Below the pieces are notes generated by a model. That model saw nothing but the letters and a program-made list of their open reading frames with translations. It was not told the origin of the DNA and searched no databases. A stretch of 18,377 nt of DNA from Bacteroidales bacterium. Lineage in GTDB: Bacteria > Bacteroidota > Bacteroidia > Bacteroidales > UBA932. The stretch covers positions 1 through 18,377 of the forward strand of contig JAGAAU010000028.1 in NCBI GenBank assembly GCA_017615135.1, in the 5' to 3' direction. This document shows, piece by piece, positions 1 through 6,540 of this stretch. Positions within the stretch are counted from its first letter, which is position 1; each line of letters starts with the position of its first letter. A program made the position numbers and the translations under genes.

Positions 1-95
1 CTGATAGGCTATTTTATTGATAATGAAATACCCTGGAAGGATTACGCCCTGGAGTACTGCCTTACCAAATGGCCTTCCACGCACATCAACCACCA
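1..95. repeat. Left copy of a 95-bp terminal direct repeat (circular closure)
   Basis: Bases 1-95 are identical, base for base and in the same orientation, to the last 95 bases of the window. The repeat lies inside a coding sequence, and the reading frame continues correctly when the copies are merged. This is what a circular or tandemly repeated template gives when written linearly with one overlap. A length near 95 is also typical of an assembler k-mer overlap, so the repeat is probably not a biological long terminal repeat. Confidence 0.95.
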
Positions 96-738
96 GAAAG
101 CGCAGGAATGGCTGGACCAACGCAAGGGCAAGGCCGGCAGCAAGATTTCAGATGCTACCTCAGAAGACAAAAAGGCGTTCATAGCATACTGTTACGAGGT
201 TTATCTGCAAAAGGTAACTACGGCACTCAAGAAATACGACCCCAACCATCTGTTCCTGGGCACACGCCTGAACCAGTGGAATCACGAGCTGGTAAATTCA
301 GAGCTTTTCAAGGTTGCCGGCAACTACACCGACGTAATTTCCATCAATTTCTATCAACGATGGGAGCCTGATGCAGATGCTATGCGCAACTGGGAAGCCT
401 GGTCCGGCAAGCCTTTCATGATTACCGAATTCTACACCAAGGGCATAGACTCGGGGATGGGCAACACCTCGGGGGCAGGCTGGGTTGTCAATACTCAGAC
501 AGACCGCGGACTGTTCTATCAGAACTTCGTAAACCAGCTGCTTAAAAGCAAGGTCTGCGTAGGCTGGCACTGGTTCACCTACATGGACAACGATCCCACC
601 AACACCGGCTCAGACTCGTCGAACACAGATGCAAACAAGGGCATCGTCACTTGGGACTGCCAGCGCTACGATGCATGCATAGAGCAGATGAGCGCCATCA
701 ACAACTGTACTTACAATCTGGCAACGTTTTACGACTGA
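1..738 (+). CDS. Agarase-like glycoside hydrolase, 3' part (continues from 17530 across the junction)
   Basis: This is the C-terminal 245 codons of the lipoprotein hydrolase whose start is at 17530; it has no start of its own in this frame and is open at base 1. After merging the terminal repeat, residues 252-496 are encoded here. The fragment opens with GYFIDNE, whose Glu (residue 260 of the joined protein) fits a clan GH-A acid/base. It also carries KPFMITEFYTKG, whose Glu (residue 394, codon 427-429) fits the nucleophile at the end of a barrel strand. GWHWF and YMDNDP follow around residue 440. These motifs resemble GH50-type and agarase-annotated Bacteroidota proteins; GH50 is an inference, and another GH-A family such as GH86 or GH42 is possible. 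The TGA stop at 736-738 lies inside the 3' end of the convergent regulator. Predicted role: cleaving a galactan-like polysaccharide at the cell surface. Confidence 0.85.
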   Translation: MIGYFIDNEIPWKDYALEYCLTKWPSTHINHQKAQEWLDQRKGKAGSKISDATSEDKKAFIAYCYEVYLQKVTTALKKYDPNHLFLGTRLNQWNHELVNSELFKVAGNYTDVISINFYQRWEPDADAMRNWEAWSGKPFMITEFYTKGIDSGMGNTSGAGWVVNTQTDRGLFYQNFVNQLLKSKVCVGWHWFTYMDNDPTNTGSDSSNTDANKGIVTWDCQRYDACIEQMSAINNCTYNLATFYD

Positions 739-752
739 TTCGTAATGTTTTT
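729..752 (+). terminator. Weak hairpin terminator at the convergent gene ends
   Basis: A perfect 6-bp inverted repeat (TTACGA at 729-734, TCGTAA at 740-745, 5-base loop) is followed on the plus strand by TGTTTTT. It contains the stop codons of both convergent genes. The stem is short and AT-rich, so it would be a weak intrinsic terminator. The minus-strand side lacks a comparable T-run. It is offered as a possible end of the operon transcript. Confidence 0.3.
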
Positions 753-3308
753 CAAGATTTCGCCAATGTCCTGACCCTGTGGAAGGCCGAGACGTTTGCG
801 AAGGCGATACCTGGCCATCTCGACACTGCGGATTGAAATATTCATCAGATCTGCAATCTCCTTGGTTGACAGGTTCAGTTTGGTATAGACACAAATCTTC
901 ATATCTGTCTTGGAGATACCGGGATAGAGCGCCTTGAGCTTTTCCAGCATACCGTCGTAGATAACGTTGAAATATTCCTCCGATTTCTCCCAGTCGCTCT
1001 CGTCCGCCAGATATCGGTCTATATGCGATATAGCCCTATTATCTGTGAGCATTGCACGGATTTCTTTAAGCTGATGGTTGCGTTTGGCATTGTTGAAAGT
1101 GATGTTCGCCAGCTCCTTACTCTTTGATTTCAAATCCGTCCTCAGGCTTATGCGCTCCTTCTCCCTGAATGTCTGCCACTGATAATAAGTGCGTATGCCA
1201 TACGCCATTGCGGCAATCAAGAGGACATAGGCCAATATTGCCCAATTGCTCAGGTACCAGGGACGAAGGATGTTCAGTTTAACAGTGCAGCAGATTTCGG
1301 GATGGCCCGGTACACGGAACTCTATATCGCAATTCCCGAACGGCAGGGCGGAAATCTGCACAGGACTGTTAAAAGGAATTCTTTGCCATGCATCGGGAAT
1401 GGAGGAGGTTCGGTACTCTACCTCCCCTTCCATCAGGTTTCCTGCCAGATAAACCTGAACTGTATTCATATCGTGAGGGATGTCTGCACGCCCTTCGCTC
1501 AGATCTATGTCCGCTCTCTTCCATGCTCCCAGCGCTTCCAGTTGAGACACCGCCAGGGACTCCACAATACCCTTACCGGGATAACTGAAACGAACCGCTC
1601 CGTAAAGACCTGTTGCATAGCAATTTTCATAAATCTGAAAAGGACCGGAAGCGTTTCTGTCTTCCGTAGGGATTCCGTACATACGCCCGAAATCTTCCAG
1701 TAAACTGTCTGATTCCAGACTCCGCACAAGGTCCCGGTTTTCTGGGTCAATACAATATGTCTCCCGGTTACAGCAAAATATCAGGCGGCCTTGCAACTGA
1801 ATGCAATAAACCACATCCCTCTCATCTTTAACCAGCACAAAATCTTTACGGTCTGTCACTTTTCTGTGCTCTATGTCAAGTATAAGCCGGATAAATCCTT
1901 TTTGGCTGTCCCTTATCCACAGTTCGTTGTTTTCAACCATCAAGATATGACGGCAAAAACCTGAATAATTCTCTATCATGGACTCGAAGTGCAGCTCATT
2001 ATCCTCCTGCCGGAACAAGGCCAGTCCGTTGTATGTACCACACACCAGAATCCCGGGGGTTTCACTGCTGCGCGTCATACTCATTATTCCTGTTCCGGTA
2101 TAAACAGGAGTTGCCTCGCCATCCTCGTTTATAACGAAAAGTCCACGATCGTGAGCAATATAGAAAAGACCGTCAAAACAATTGACGCTCCAAACGGAAC
2201 CGATGGTGCCCGGAACCGGATATAAATCGCCGTCATCCAGGACAAACGCTCCCTTATTGGCACCCATGAGAAGCCTTCCGTTGTCCATCGGCACAATCCC
2301 ACGAACACGTCCGAGACGCGCGTCTTCCAGATAGAAGTTATTGGAAGACATGTCCAATCTGGCAACGCCGGATTCCATACCAAGCCATATATCACCGTTA
2401 AGGTCTTCGCCAAGTGAGAGCACGGTAACATCGTTGGCCTCAAAACCAACAGTTTCATTGTCTATGAGCCGCCCGTCAGGAGTAGTGGTAAAGAGCCCTC
2501 CCCTGGTAGTACCCACGAACAGGAGATTGTCTTCACACGCAACCAAAGACATAACCTTGGCGTCTGCAAGTATTCTATTACTTTCCGGGTGCAGTGCAAC
2601 GAGGCCGTTCCCATCAAACTCCATCAGCCCGGTACGCTCAAGCGCGGCAACAGTGCGGCCGGCACAGGTAACCATGGCCATTATACGGTCCTGTACCATA
2701 CAAATCCATTCGAAACTGCCGTTATCATCTATGCGAAAAAGACCGTCGCCATCCTGAACATAAACATCATCATTTACCTGATGCATAAAATGAAAACGAT
2801 CCCGAGGAAATAAAGTACTCAGCGACTCCGATTCAGGATTATAGACACAAACCCTGCCGTGGCTTTGGAAAAGCACCAACCCGGATTTAGAAATACATAC
2901 CCTCCAGAAATCCCGGAAATAAGCCGAATATTCACCGATTTCCAGTGGATGATAAGCCATTGAGCCATATTTATCCTCTTGCCACCAGCCATATCCGCAG
3001 TTCCCGGCAGAGTAAAGCCTGCGAGAAGATGAATCCCATGCCAGATCCCGCAAGGCGCCGCTTTGGGGCGTATAATACCTGCGAAGCCGGGCACCGTCGA
3101 ATACGAACAGGCCATCGTTCGTTGCCAGAAAAGTCTGTGGCGCATCACTGAGCGGGCAGACATCCCATACCTGAGACTCGCTAATCACACCGTCGTAATC
3201 TGTAATAAAATCCAATCTTCTATGCCCTACACCATGCGCAGCAGAACTTCCCCGAACAAGGCAGAGAAGCAGGGCACAAAATGCCAAAACAGTCGCTTTC
3301 TTATTCAT
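729..3308 (-). CDS. Membrane-tethered propeller sensor with C-terminal LuxR-type HTH (PUL regulator)
   Basis: An 859-residue protein. A signal peptide (about 1-24) precedes a large periplasmic region (25-680) of beta-propeller-like repeats; the clearest, at 293-319, has the two-component-regulator-propeller look (LSLGEDLNGDIWLG). A beta-sandwich resembling a Y_Y_Y domain sits at about 600-680. One transmembrane helix lies at about 684-705, a charged coiled-coil-like linker at about 710-760, and a LuxR/GerE-type helix-turn-helix at about 794-843 (STKEIADLMNISIRSVE). No histidine kinase, ATPase or receiver domain is present, so this is not a classical hybrid two-component system. It probably senses a glycan fragment in the periplasm and binds DNA directly. 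The ATG at 3306-3308 is preferred over the in-frame TTG at 3318-3320 because it starts a clean signal peptide. The gene is divergent from the operon and overlaps the hydrolase 3' end by 10 bp. Confidence 0.9.
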   Translation of the reverse strand: MNKKATVLAFCALLLCLVRGSSAAHGVGHRRLDFITDYDGVISESQVWDVCPLSDAPQTFLATNDGLFVFDGARLRRYYTPQSGALRDLAWDSSSRRLYSAGNCGYGWWQEDKYGSMAYHPLEIGEYSAYFRDFWRVCISKSGLVLFQSHGRVCVYNPESESLSTLFPRDRFHFMHQVNDDVYVQDGDGLFRIDDNGSFEWICMVQDRIMAMVTCAGRTVAALERTGLMEFDGNGLVALHPESNRILADAKVMSLVACEDNLLFVGTTRGGLFTTTPDGRLIDNETVGFEANDVTVLSLGEDLNGDIWLGMESGVARLDMSSNNFYLEDARLGRVRGIVPMDNGRLLMGANKGAFVLDDGDLYPVPGTIGSVWSVNCFDGLFYIAHDRGLFVINEDGEATPVYTGTGIMSMTRSSETPGILVCGTYNGLALFRQEDNELHFESMIENYSGFCRHILMVENNELWIRDSQKGFIRLILDIEHRKVTDRKDFVLVKDERDVVYCIQLQGRLIFCCNRETYCIDPENRDLVRSLESDSLLEDFGRMYGIPTEDRNASGPFQIYENCYATGLYGAVRFSYPGKGIVESLAVSQLEALGAWKRADIDLSEGRADIPHDMNTVQVYLAGNLMEGEVEYRTSSIPDAWQRIPFNSPVQISALPFGNCDIEFRVPGHPEICCTVKLNILRPWYLSNWAILAYVLLIAAMAYGIRTYYQWQTFREKERISLRTDLKSKSKELANITFNNAKRNHQLKEIRAMLTDNRAISHIDRYLADESDWEKSEEYFNVIYDGMLEKLKALYPGISKTDMKICVYTKLNLSTKEIADLMNISIRSVEMARYRLRKRLGLPQGQDIGEILKNITNQS

Positions 3309-3317
3309 AATCAACGA

Positions 3318-3325
3318 CAAATATA
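3318..3325 (-). promoter_or_regulatory. Possible -7 box of the regulator gene
   Basis: On the minus strand these bases read TATATTTG, a full match to the Bacteroides -7 consensus TAnnTTTG. The box lies only 9 bp upstream of the regulator ATG, which would leave an almost leaderless transcript. No TTG was found at the expected upstream distance. The match may be chance in AT-rich DNA. Confidence 0.25.
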
Positions 3326-3344
3326 AGAATTTATTCGTATGTAG

Positions 3345-3352
3345 TAGTTTTG
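3345..3352 (+). promoter_or_regulatory. Alternative -7 box for the operon
   Basis: TAGTTTTG matches the Bacteroides -7 consensus TAnnTTTG at all fixed positions. It would give a leader of about 85 nt before the first small gene at 3442. No TTG element lies about 20 bp upstream (that stretch is AT-rich), so it is ranked below the 3366-3397 candidate. Confidence 0.25.
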
Positions 3353-3365
3353 TAGGGGTTGAGTC

Positions 3366-3397
3366 TTTGTACGCTCGCGCGTATAATCCTAATATTG
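3366..3397 (+). promoter_or_regulatory. Candidate operon promoter (-33 TTTG, -7 TAATATTG)
   Basis: TTTG at 3366-3369 is followed after 20 bp by TAATATTG at 3390-3397. This is close to the Bacteroidota primary sigma pattern TTTG-N(about 20)-TAnnTTTG, with one mismatch in the -7 box. Transcription would start near 3401-3404, about 40 nt before the first small gene. A 5-4-5 inverted repeat fills much of the spacer. This is the only intergenic region upstream of the ten plus-strand genes, so it probably drives the whole operon. Confidence 0.4.
3370..3383. promoter_or_regulatory. GC-rich inverted repeat in the promoter spacer, possible operator
   Basis: TACGC at 3370-3374 and GCGTA at 3379-3383 form a perfect 5-bp inverted repeat around TCGC. 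It stands out as a GC-rich island in an otherwise AT-rich 133-bp gap. It lies between the proposed -33 and -7 elements. It could bind a dimeric HTH protein such as the divergent regulator, but the arms are short and no second copy was found to support this. Confidence 0.25.
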
Positions 3398-3441
3398 CGG
3401 CTGATATTTTTCATCTCACGAACAAACAACACCAAATTTAT

Positions 3442-3573
3442 ATGAAAAAACACTATTACATTGTCCCTGACACAATCAGTGAATTGTTGCAGCTGGAATC
3501 GCTTCTATGCCAGTCCACTACTACCAGCATCGAAGATTTAATTACTTCCGACGACGAGTTCGACATGTTTTAA
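3442..3573 (+). CDS. Small acidic peptide 1 (43 aa) ending in EFDMF
   Basis: A 43-residue gene with ATG at 3442 and stop at 3571-3573, the first gene of the operon. It begins MKKHYYIVP, has a Leu-rich middle (ISELLQLESLLC) and ends SIEDL...DDEFDMF. No lipobox or transmembrane segment is visible. The peptide at 4983-5126 shares its layout: a YI-x-P start, a Leu-rich middle, SIE-x-L and an acidic FDMF tail. Both sit 10-12 bp before a fimbrillin-like gene, which argues strongly that both are real. The YxxP start followed by LL and an acidic tail recalls unnamed 45-60-residue Bacteroidales proteins (from memory). Function is unknown; a translational leader for the next gene, a small structural partner and a secreted peptide are all possible. 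An upstream in-frame extension in the same frame is less likely because MKK gives the natural start. Confidence 0.75.
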   Translation: MKKHYYIVPDTISELLQLESLLCQSTTTSIEDLITSDDEFDMF

Positions 3574-3585
3574 TCCTGATGCATT

Positions 3586-4986
3586 ATGAAAAAGATATTT
3601 ACAATTCTGGTCATGACCGCTGCAGTCCTATCATGCAGCAAAGAAGTATCGGTAGATAAAACCACTGCCGGACTCAACACCATTCCTATGAGCTTTACCG
3701 TATCCTGCCAGGACAGCAAAGTCTTCATGAATGAGGACGGGCTTAGCCTTTCCTTCGCTCCCGGAGACCGCATATCTGTATTTGCAGACGGAACCAATTA
3801 CGAGTTTACCACGGAAGAAGGAGGCTCCACGGCTGTTTTCAGCGGCGAAGCGGCGGAGGCGGAAATCTATTATGCCCTGTACCCCTATTCTGAGGCGGCT
3901 ACAGTTGAAAACGGCACAATAAAGAACATCACCGTGAGCAAGAGCTCTGCAGGGGCCGGAACCGGATCCTTCAATTCCCAAAGGGCTGTGCTCGTAGCGG
4001 CTTCCACCTCCAACAGCCTTGAATTCAAACACGTAATGGCGTTTTTGAAAATTACTGTTCCCGAGGAGATTACCGATCTCAAGGAAATCGTGATATTCAA
4101 CAGGGATAGCGGTTCTTCAAACACCGCAGGAGCTCTTGCCGGCACCTTTAACGTAACCCCTTCTCTTGACGGAGCACCGGAAATCAGCGTTACCGCTCCT
4201 GAGTTCCAGACAGGCTTCGTAGGGCCCGACGGCAGCGAGAATCCCGTTCCAGCCGGCGTTTACTACATCCCAGTCCTTCCTGCACAGCTTACCATAAAGA
4301 AGGGCATTGACCTCAAAATAACCTTCCACGACGAATTCGTTGGCAGGGCTTTCGACGGCCATGAAAGGAAACTCGAAAGAGCCAACGTTTACAGCCTGGG
4401 TACGCTAAAGAAGACCGACGAATTTGTATTCGACGGCTTCGAGTCCGGTGCAGATATATCTTCCGACGATTACACCGGCAATACAGGTGCACTCAAGGTG
4501 GTTGCGAACCCGGTACAGACAGACGTCAATCCCAGCAATTTCGTTCTGAAGAACGACATGTCCGGTTCCACCAACCCCACCTCCGGTTACATTCAGGTAA
4601 AAACCGCCTCTACCAATGGTTATATCAAATTTCCGTCTTCTGTGCGAGCCAACTACAATAAGATTCGCGTGAAGATGTACCTGGGCACCAATGCCTACTA
4701 TCCCCGCGCCCGCCGCGGCAGCAATCCGGCCGCACACCCTGCGCTGCTGAACGGAGTTGCCGTTACCGACCAGGCCTCGTGGGAAGCAAATGTCAAGACA
4801 GACGACTGGAACATAATGGAGTGGAATATCAGCCAGATAGACGGAGGTTGGACAAATATGACCAATATGCAGACCGTCGAATTCCGTCCTTTCGTAAACT
4901 GGGACGGCAACAACATGGATGGTTTCGACGAGACCACCAATAACCGTCTGATATACATAGATGACATAACCTTTATCTTGAAATGA
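3586..4986 (+). CDS. Fimbrillin-like surface lipoprotein 1 with C-terminal beta-sandwich domain
   Basis: A 466-residue predicted lipoprotein: MKKIFTILVMTAAVLSC gives a lipobox with Cys17. Residues about 20-275 have the look of the fimbrillin/Mfa-like family: GDRISVFADG, YYALYPYSE, then FKHVMAFLKITVP and AGALAGTFNVTP. From about 280 a second domain follows (FESG..., KFPSSVRANYNKIRVKMYLG, FVNWDG, IYIDDITF). It resembles the jelly-roll carbohydrate-binding folds often attached to PUL surface proteins; no family was assigned. The protein is probably exported to the outer membrane surface as a glycan-binding or adhesive protein (inference from position before the SusC genes). It lies 12 bp after small peptide gene 1, and its TGA stop overlaps the ATG of small peptide gene 2. 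It is a clear paralogue of 5137-6537, of identical length. Confidence 0.8.
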   Translation: MKKIFTILVMTAAVLSCSKEVSVDKTTAGLNTIPMSFTVSCQDSKVFMNEDGLSLSFAPGDRISVFADGTNYEFTTEEGGSTAVFSGEAAEAEIYYALYPYSEAATVENGTIKNITVSKSSAGAGTGSFNSQRAVLVAASTSNSLEFKHVMAFLKITVPEEITDLKEIVIFNRDSGSSNTAGALAGTFNVTPSLDGAPEISVTAPEFQTGFVGPDGSENPVPAGVYYIPVLPAQLTIKKGIDLKITFHDEFVGRAFDGHERKLERANVYSLGTLKKTDEFVFDGFESGADISSDDYTGNTGALKVVANPVQTDVNPSNFVLKNDMSGSTNPTSGYIQVKTASTNGYIKFPSSVRANYNKIRVKMYLGTNAYYPRARRGSNPAAHPALLNGVAVTDQASWEANVKTDDWNIMEWNISQIDGGWTNMTNMQTVEFRPFVNWDGNNMDGFDETTNNRLIYIDDITFILK

Positions 4987-5126
4987 ACGTGAAAAAAATG
5001 TCCTATATTGCTCCGCAAATCTTTGTGCAGAGCATGTTGTTACCATCGTTTTCTATGCTGCTGAATGCCAGCATAGAGTCTCTGAACAGAAAAGAGGATG
5101 ATGAAGATTTTGATATGTTTTCATAA
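4983..5126 (+). CDS. Small acidic peptide 2 (47 aa) ending in DFDMFS
   Basis: A 47-residue gene. ATG at 4983 overlaps the TGA stop of the preceding gene (ATGA), suggesting translational coupling. An internal ATG at 4998 would give 42 residues beginning MSYIAP. Features are a SYIAP start, a hydrophobic middle (VQSMLLPSFSMLL), SIESL, then an acidic tail DDEDFDMFS. The match of YI-x-P, SIE-x-L and the acidic FDMF end to the peptide at 3442-3573, plus the same position just before a fimbrillin-like gene (10-bp gap), shows that the unit was duplicated and both halves kept. No modification enzyme or peptidase is nearby. Function is unknown. Confidence 0.75.
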   Translation: MNVKKMSYIAPQIFVQSMLLPSFSMLLNASIESLNRKEDDEDFDMFS

Positions 5127-5136
5127 ATGATGCCCT

Positions 5137-6537
5137 ATGAAAAAGATTTTTGTAATGATGGTATCCTTGACTGCAGTTCTGTCATGTACCAAAAACATAT
5201 CGATTGAAACTCCCCATAATGAGAACAGTCCGGAACTCGTTCACATGACATTTACCGTCTCGTGTGAAGACACCAAAACGACTTTGAACAGTGACCGTAG
5301 CGTTTCCTTTGCCAGCGGCGACAAGATTGCAATTTTTTCGAACGGAACCAGATATGAATTTTCAGCTGAATCTGCTGGACATGAAGTAGCTTTCACCGGC
5401 GATATCGAACCTTCGGGAACCTATTATGCCGTGTATCCCTATTCTGCAACCAGCAACACGTCGACAGTCTCAGAAGGCACTATTACTGGCATTTCCGTAA
5501 GTAGCGGCTCACAGGGAACCGGTATTGGTAAGTTCAATTCCAAACAGGCTGTGATGGTTGCGGTTACAAACACCGACCATTTGACATTTAAGCATGTGAT
5601 GGCCTTCCTCAGAGTCACTGTACCTGAAGGAATAACCGACCTCAAGGAAATCGTGGTATTCAACAGGGATAATGACTCTTCCAATACCGCAGGAGCAATC
5701 ACCGGCACCTTTAATGTAACTCCGTCCGCAGACGACGCTCCGTCCATTGAAGTGACCACGGCGAACTTTCAAGCCGGCTTGGTGGGCCCCAGTGGCAGTT
5801 CAAACCCGATGCCTGCGGGAGACTATTACATTCCTGTCCTGCCTGCACAATTGACTGCGAAGAAAGGAATAGACCTGAAACTTACTTTCATGGATAGTTT
5901 CATCGGCCGTGCTTTCAATGGTAACGGAATAAAACTTAATCGCTGTCAAGTCTATTACCTTGGCACAGTTACAAAGACTACAGAATATATTTACAACAAC
6001 TTTGAACAGCAGGTTATTACCGGCTTTTCCGGGAATACAAATGCGTTGTCCGTAGTAGCGAATCCGTTCAAAACCGCATCAAACTCCAGTGATTATGTTC
6101 TCAAGGACGATATGTCCGGCTCTACATCATCCACTTCCGGATATATTCAGATTGAAACCGGAACCGATTACGGATATACAAAATTCCCATCCAATGTCCG
6201 CAGTAATTACGATAAGATTCGTATAAAGATTTATCTGGGTTCAAATGCATATTATCCTCGTCTCAAGAGGGGGAGCAACACAGCAGCGCGTCCATATAAA
6301 ATCAATGATGTATTGCTTAACGGCGACCAGGGCATATGGGAGGCAAATGTTAAGACTGACGACTGGAATGTACTTGAGTACAGAGCCAGTGACATTGACG
6401 GTGGATGGACTAATTTTACAAACCTCCTCGCTTTCCAAATCCGTGCTTTCGTAAATTGGGGGGACGGTAACACAGGTCGCGATGATACCCACAGTCGAAT
6501 TGTTTACGTAGACGACATCACCTTTGTCCTTAAATAA
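5137..6537 (+). CDS. Fimbrillin-like surface lipoprotein 2 with C-terminal beta-sandwich domain
   Basis: A 466-residue paralogue of the product of 3586-4986, with the same layout: lipobox MKKIFVMMVSLTAVLSC (Cys17), fimbrillin-like half (GDKIAIFSNG, YYAVYPYS, FKHVMAFLRVTVP) and a C-terminal domain starting near 280 (KFPSNVRSNYDKIRIKIYLG, FVNWGDG, VYVDDITF). Conservation is strongest in WEANVKTDDWN, IDGGWTN and YIPVLPAQLT, so these are likely structural or binding parts. The gene is visibly more AT-rich than its paralogue: by hand count, 28 of 60 bases are G+C at 6241-6300 versus 43 of 60 in the matching 4681-4740. Its stop lies 3 bp before SusC-like gene 1. The likely role is surface glycan binding or adhesion, perhaps with a different ligand preference from copy 1. 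Confidence 0.8.
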   Translation: MKKIFVMMVSLTAVLSCTKNISIETPHNENSPELVHMTFTVSCEDTKTTLNSDRSVSFASGDKIAIFSNGTRYEFSAESAGHEVAFTGDIEPSGTYYAVYPYSATSNTSTVSEGTITGISVSSGSQGTGIGKFNSKQAVMVAVTNTDHLTFKHVMAFLRVTVPEGITDLKEIVVFNRDNDSSNTAGAITGTFNVTPSADDAPSIEVTTANFQAGLVGPSGSSNPMPAGDYYIPVLPAQLTAKKGIDLKLTFMDSFIGRAFNGNGIKLNRCQVYYLGTVTKTTEYIYNNFEQQVITGFSGNTNALSVVANPFKTASNSSDYVLKDDMSGSTSSTSGYIQIETGTDYGYTKFPSNVRSNYDKIRIKIYLGSNAYYPRLKRGSNTAARPYKINDVLLNGDQGIWEANVKTDDWNVLEYRASDIDGGWTNFTNLLAFQIRAFVNWGDGNTGRDDTHSRIVYVDDITFVLK

Positions 6538-6540
6538 TTT

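Noticed and set aside
69..371. Plus-strand 100-codon open frame at the left edge
   Set aside because: It is out of frame with the hydrolase, which runs from base 1 to 738 with catalytic motifs; the frame is a shadow.
729..3320. Hybrid two-component system, and the TTG start at 3318-3320
   Set aside because: No kinase, ATPase or receiver motif lies between the membrane helix and the HTH. The ATG at 3306-3308 gives a standard signal peptide, while the TTG would add four residues ahead of it and fall on the possible -7 box.
3442..5126. RiPP (modified peptide) precursors
   Set aside because: No radical SAM, lanthionine, YcaO or dedicated protease or exporter is encoded in the window, and the tails contain no Cys/Ser/Thr-rich core. 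The peptides are kept as unknowns.
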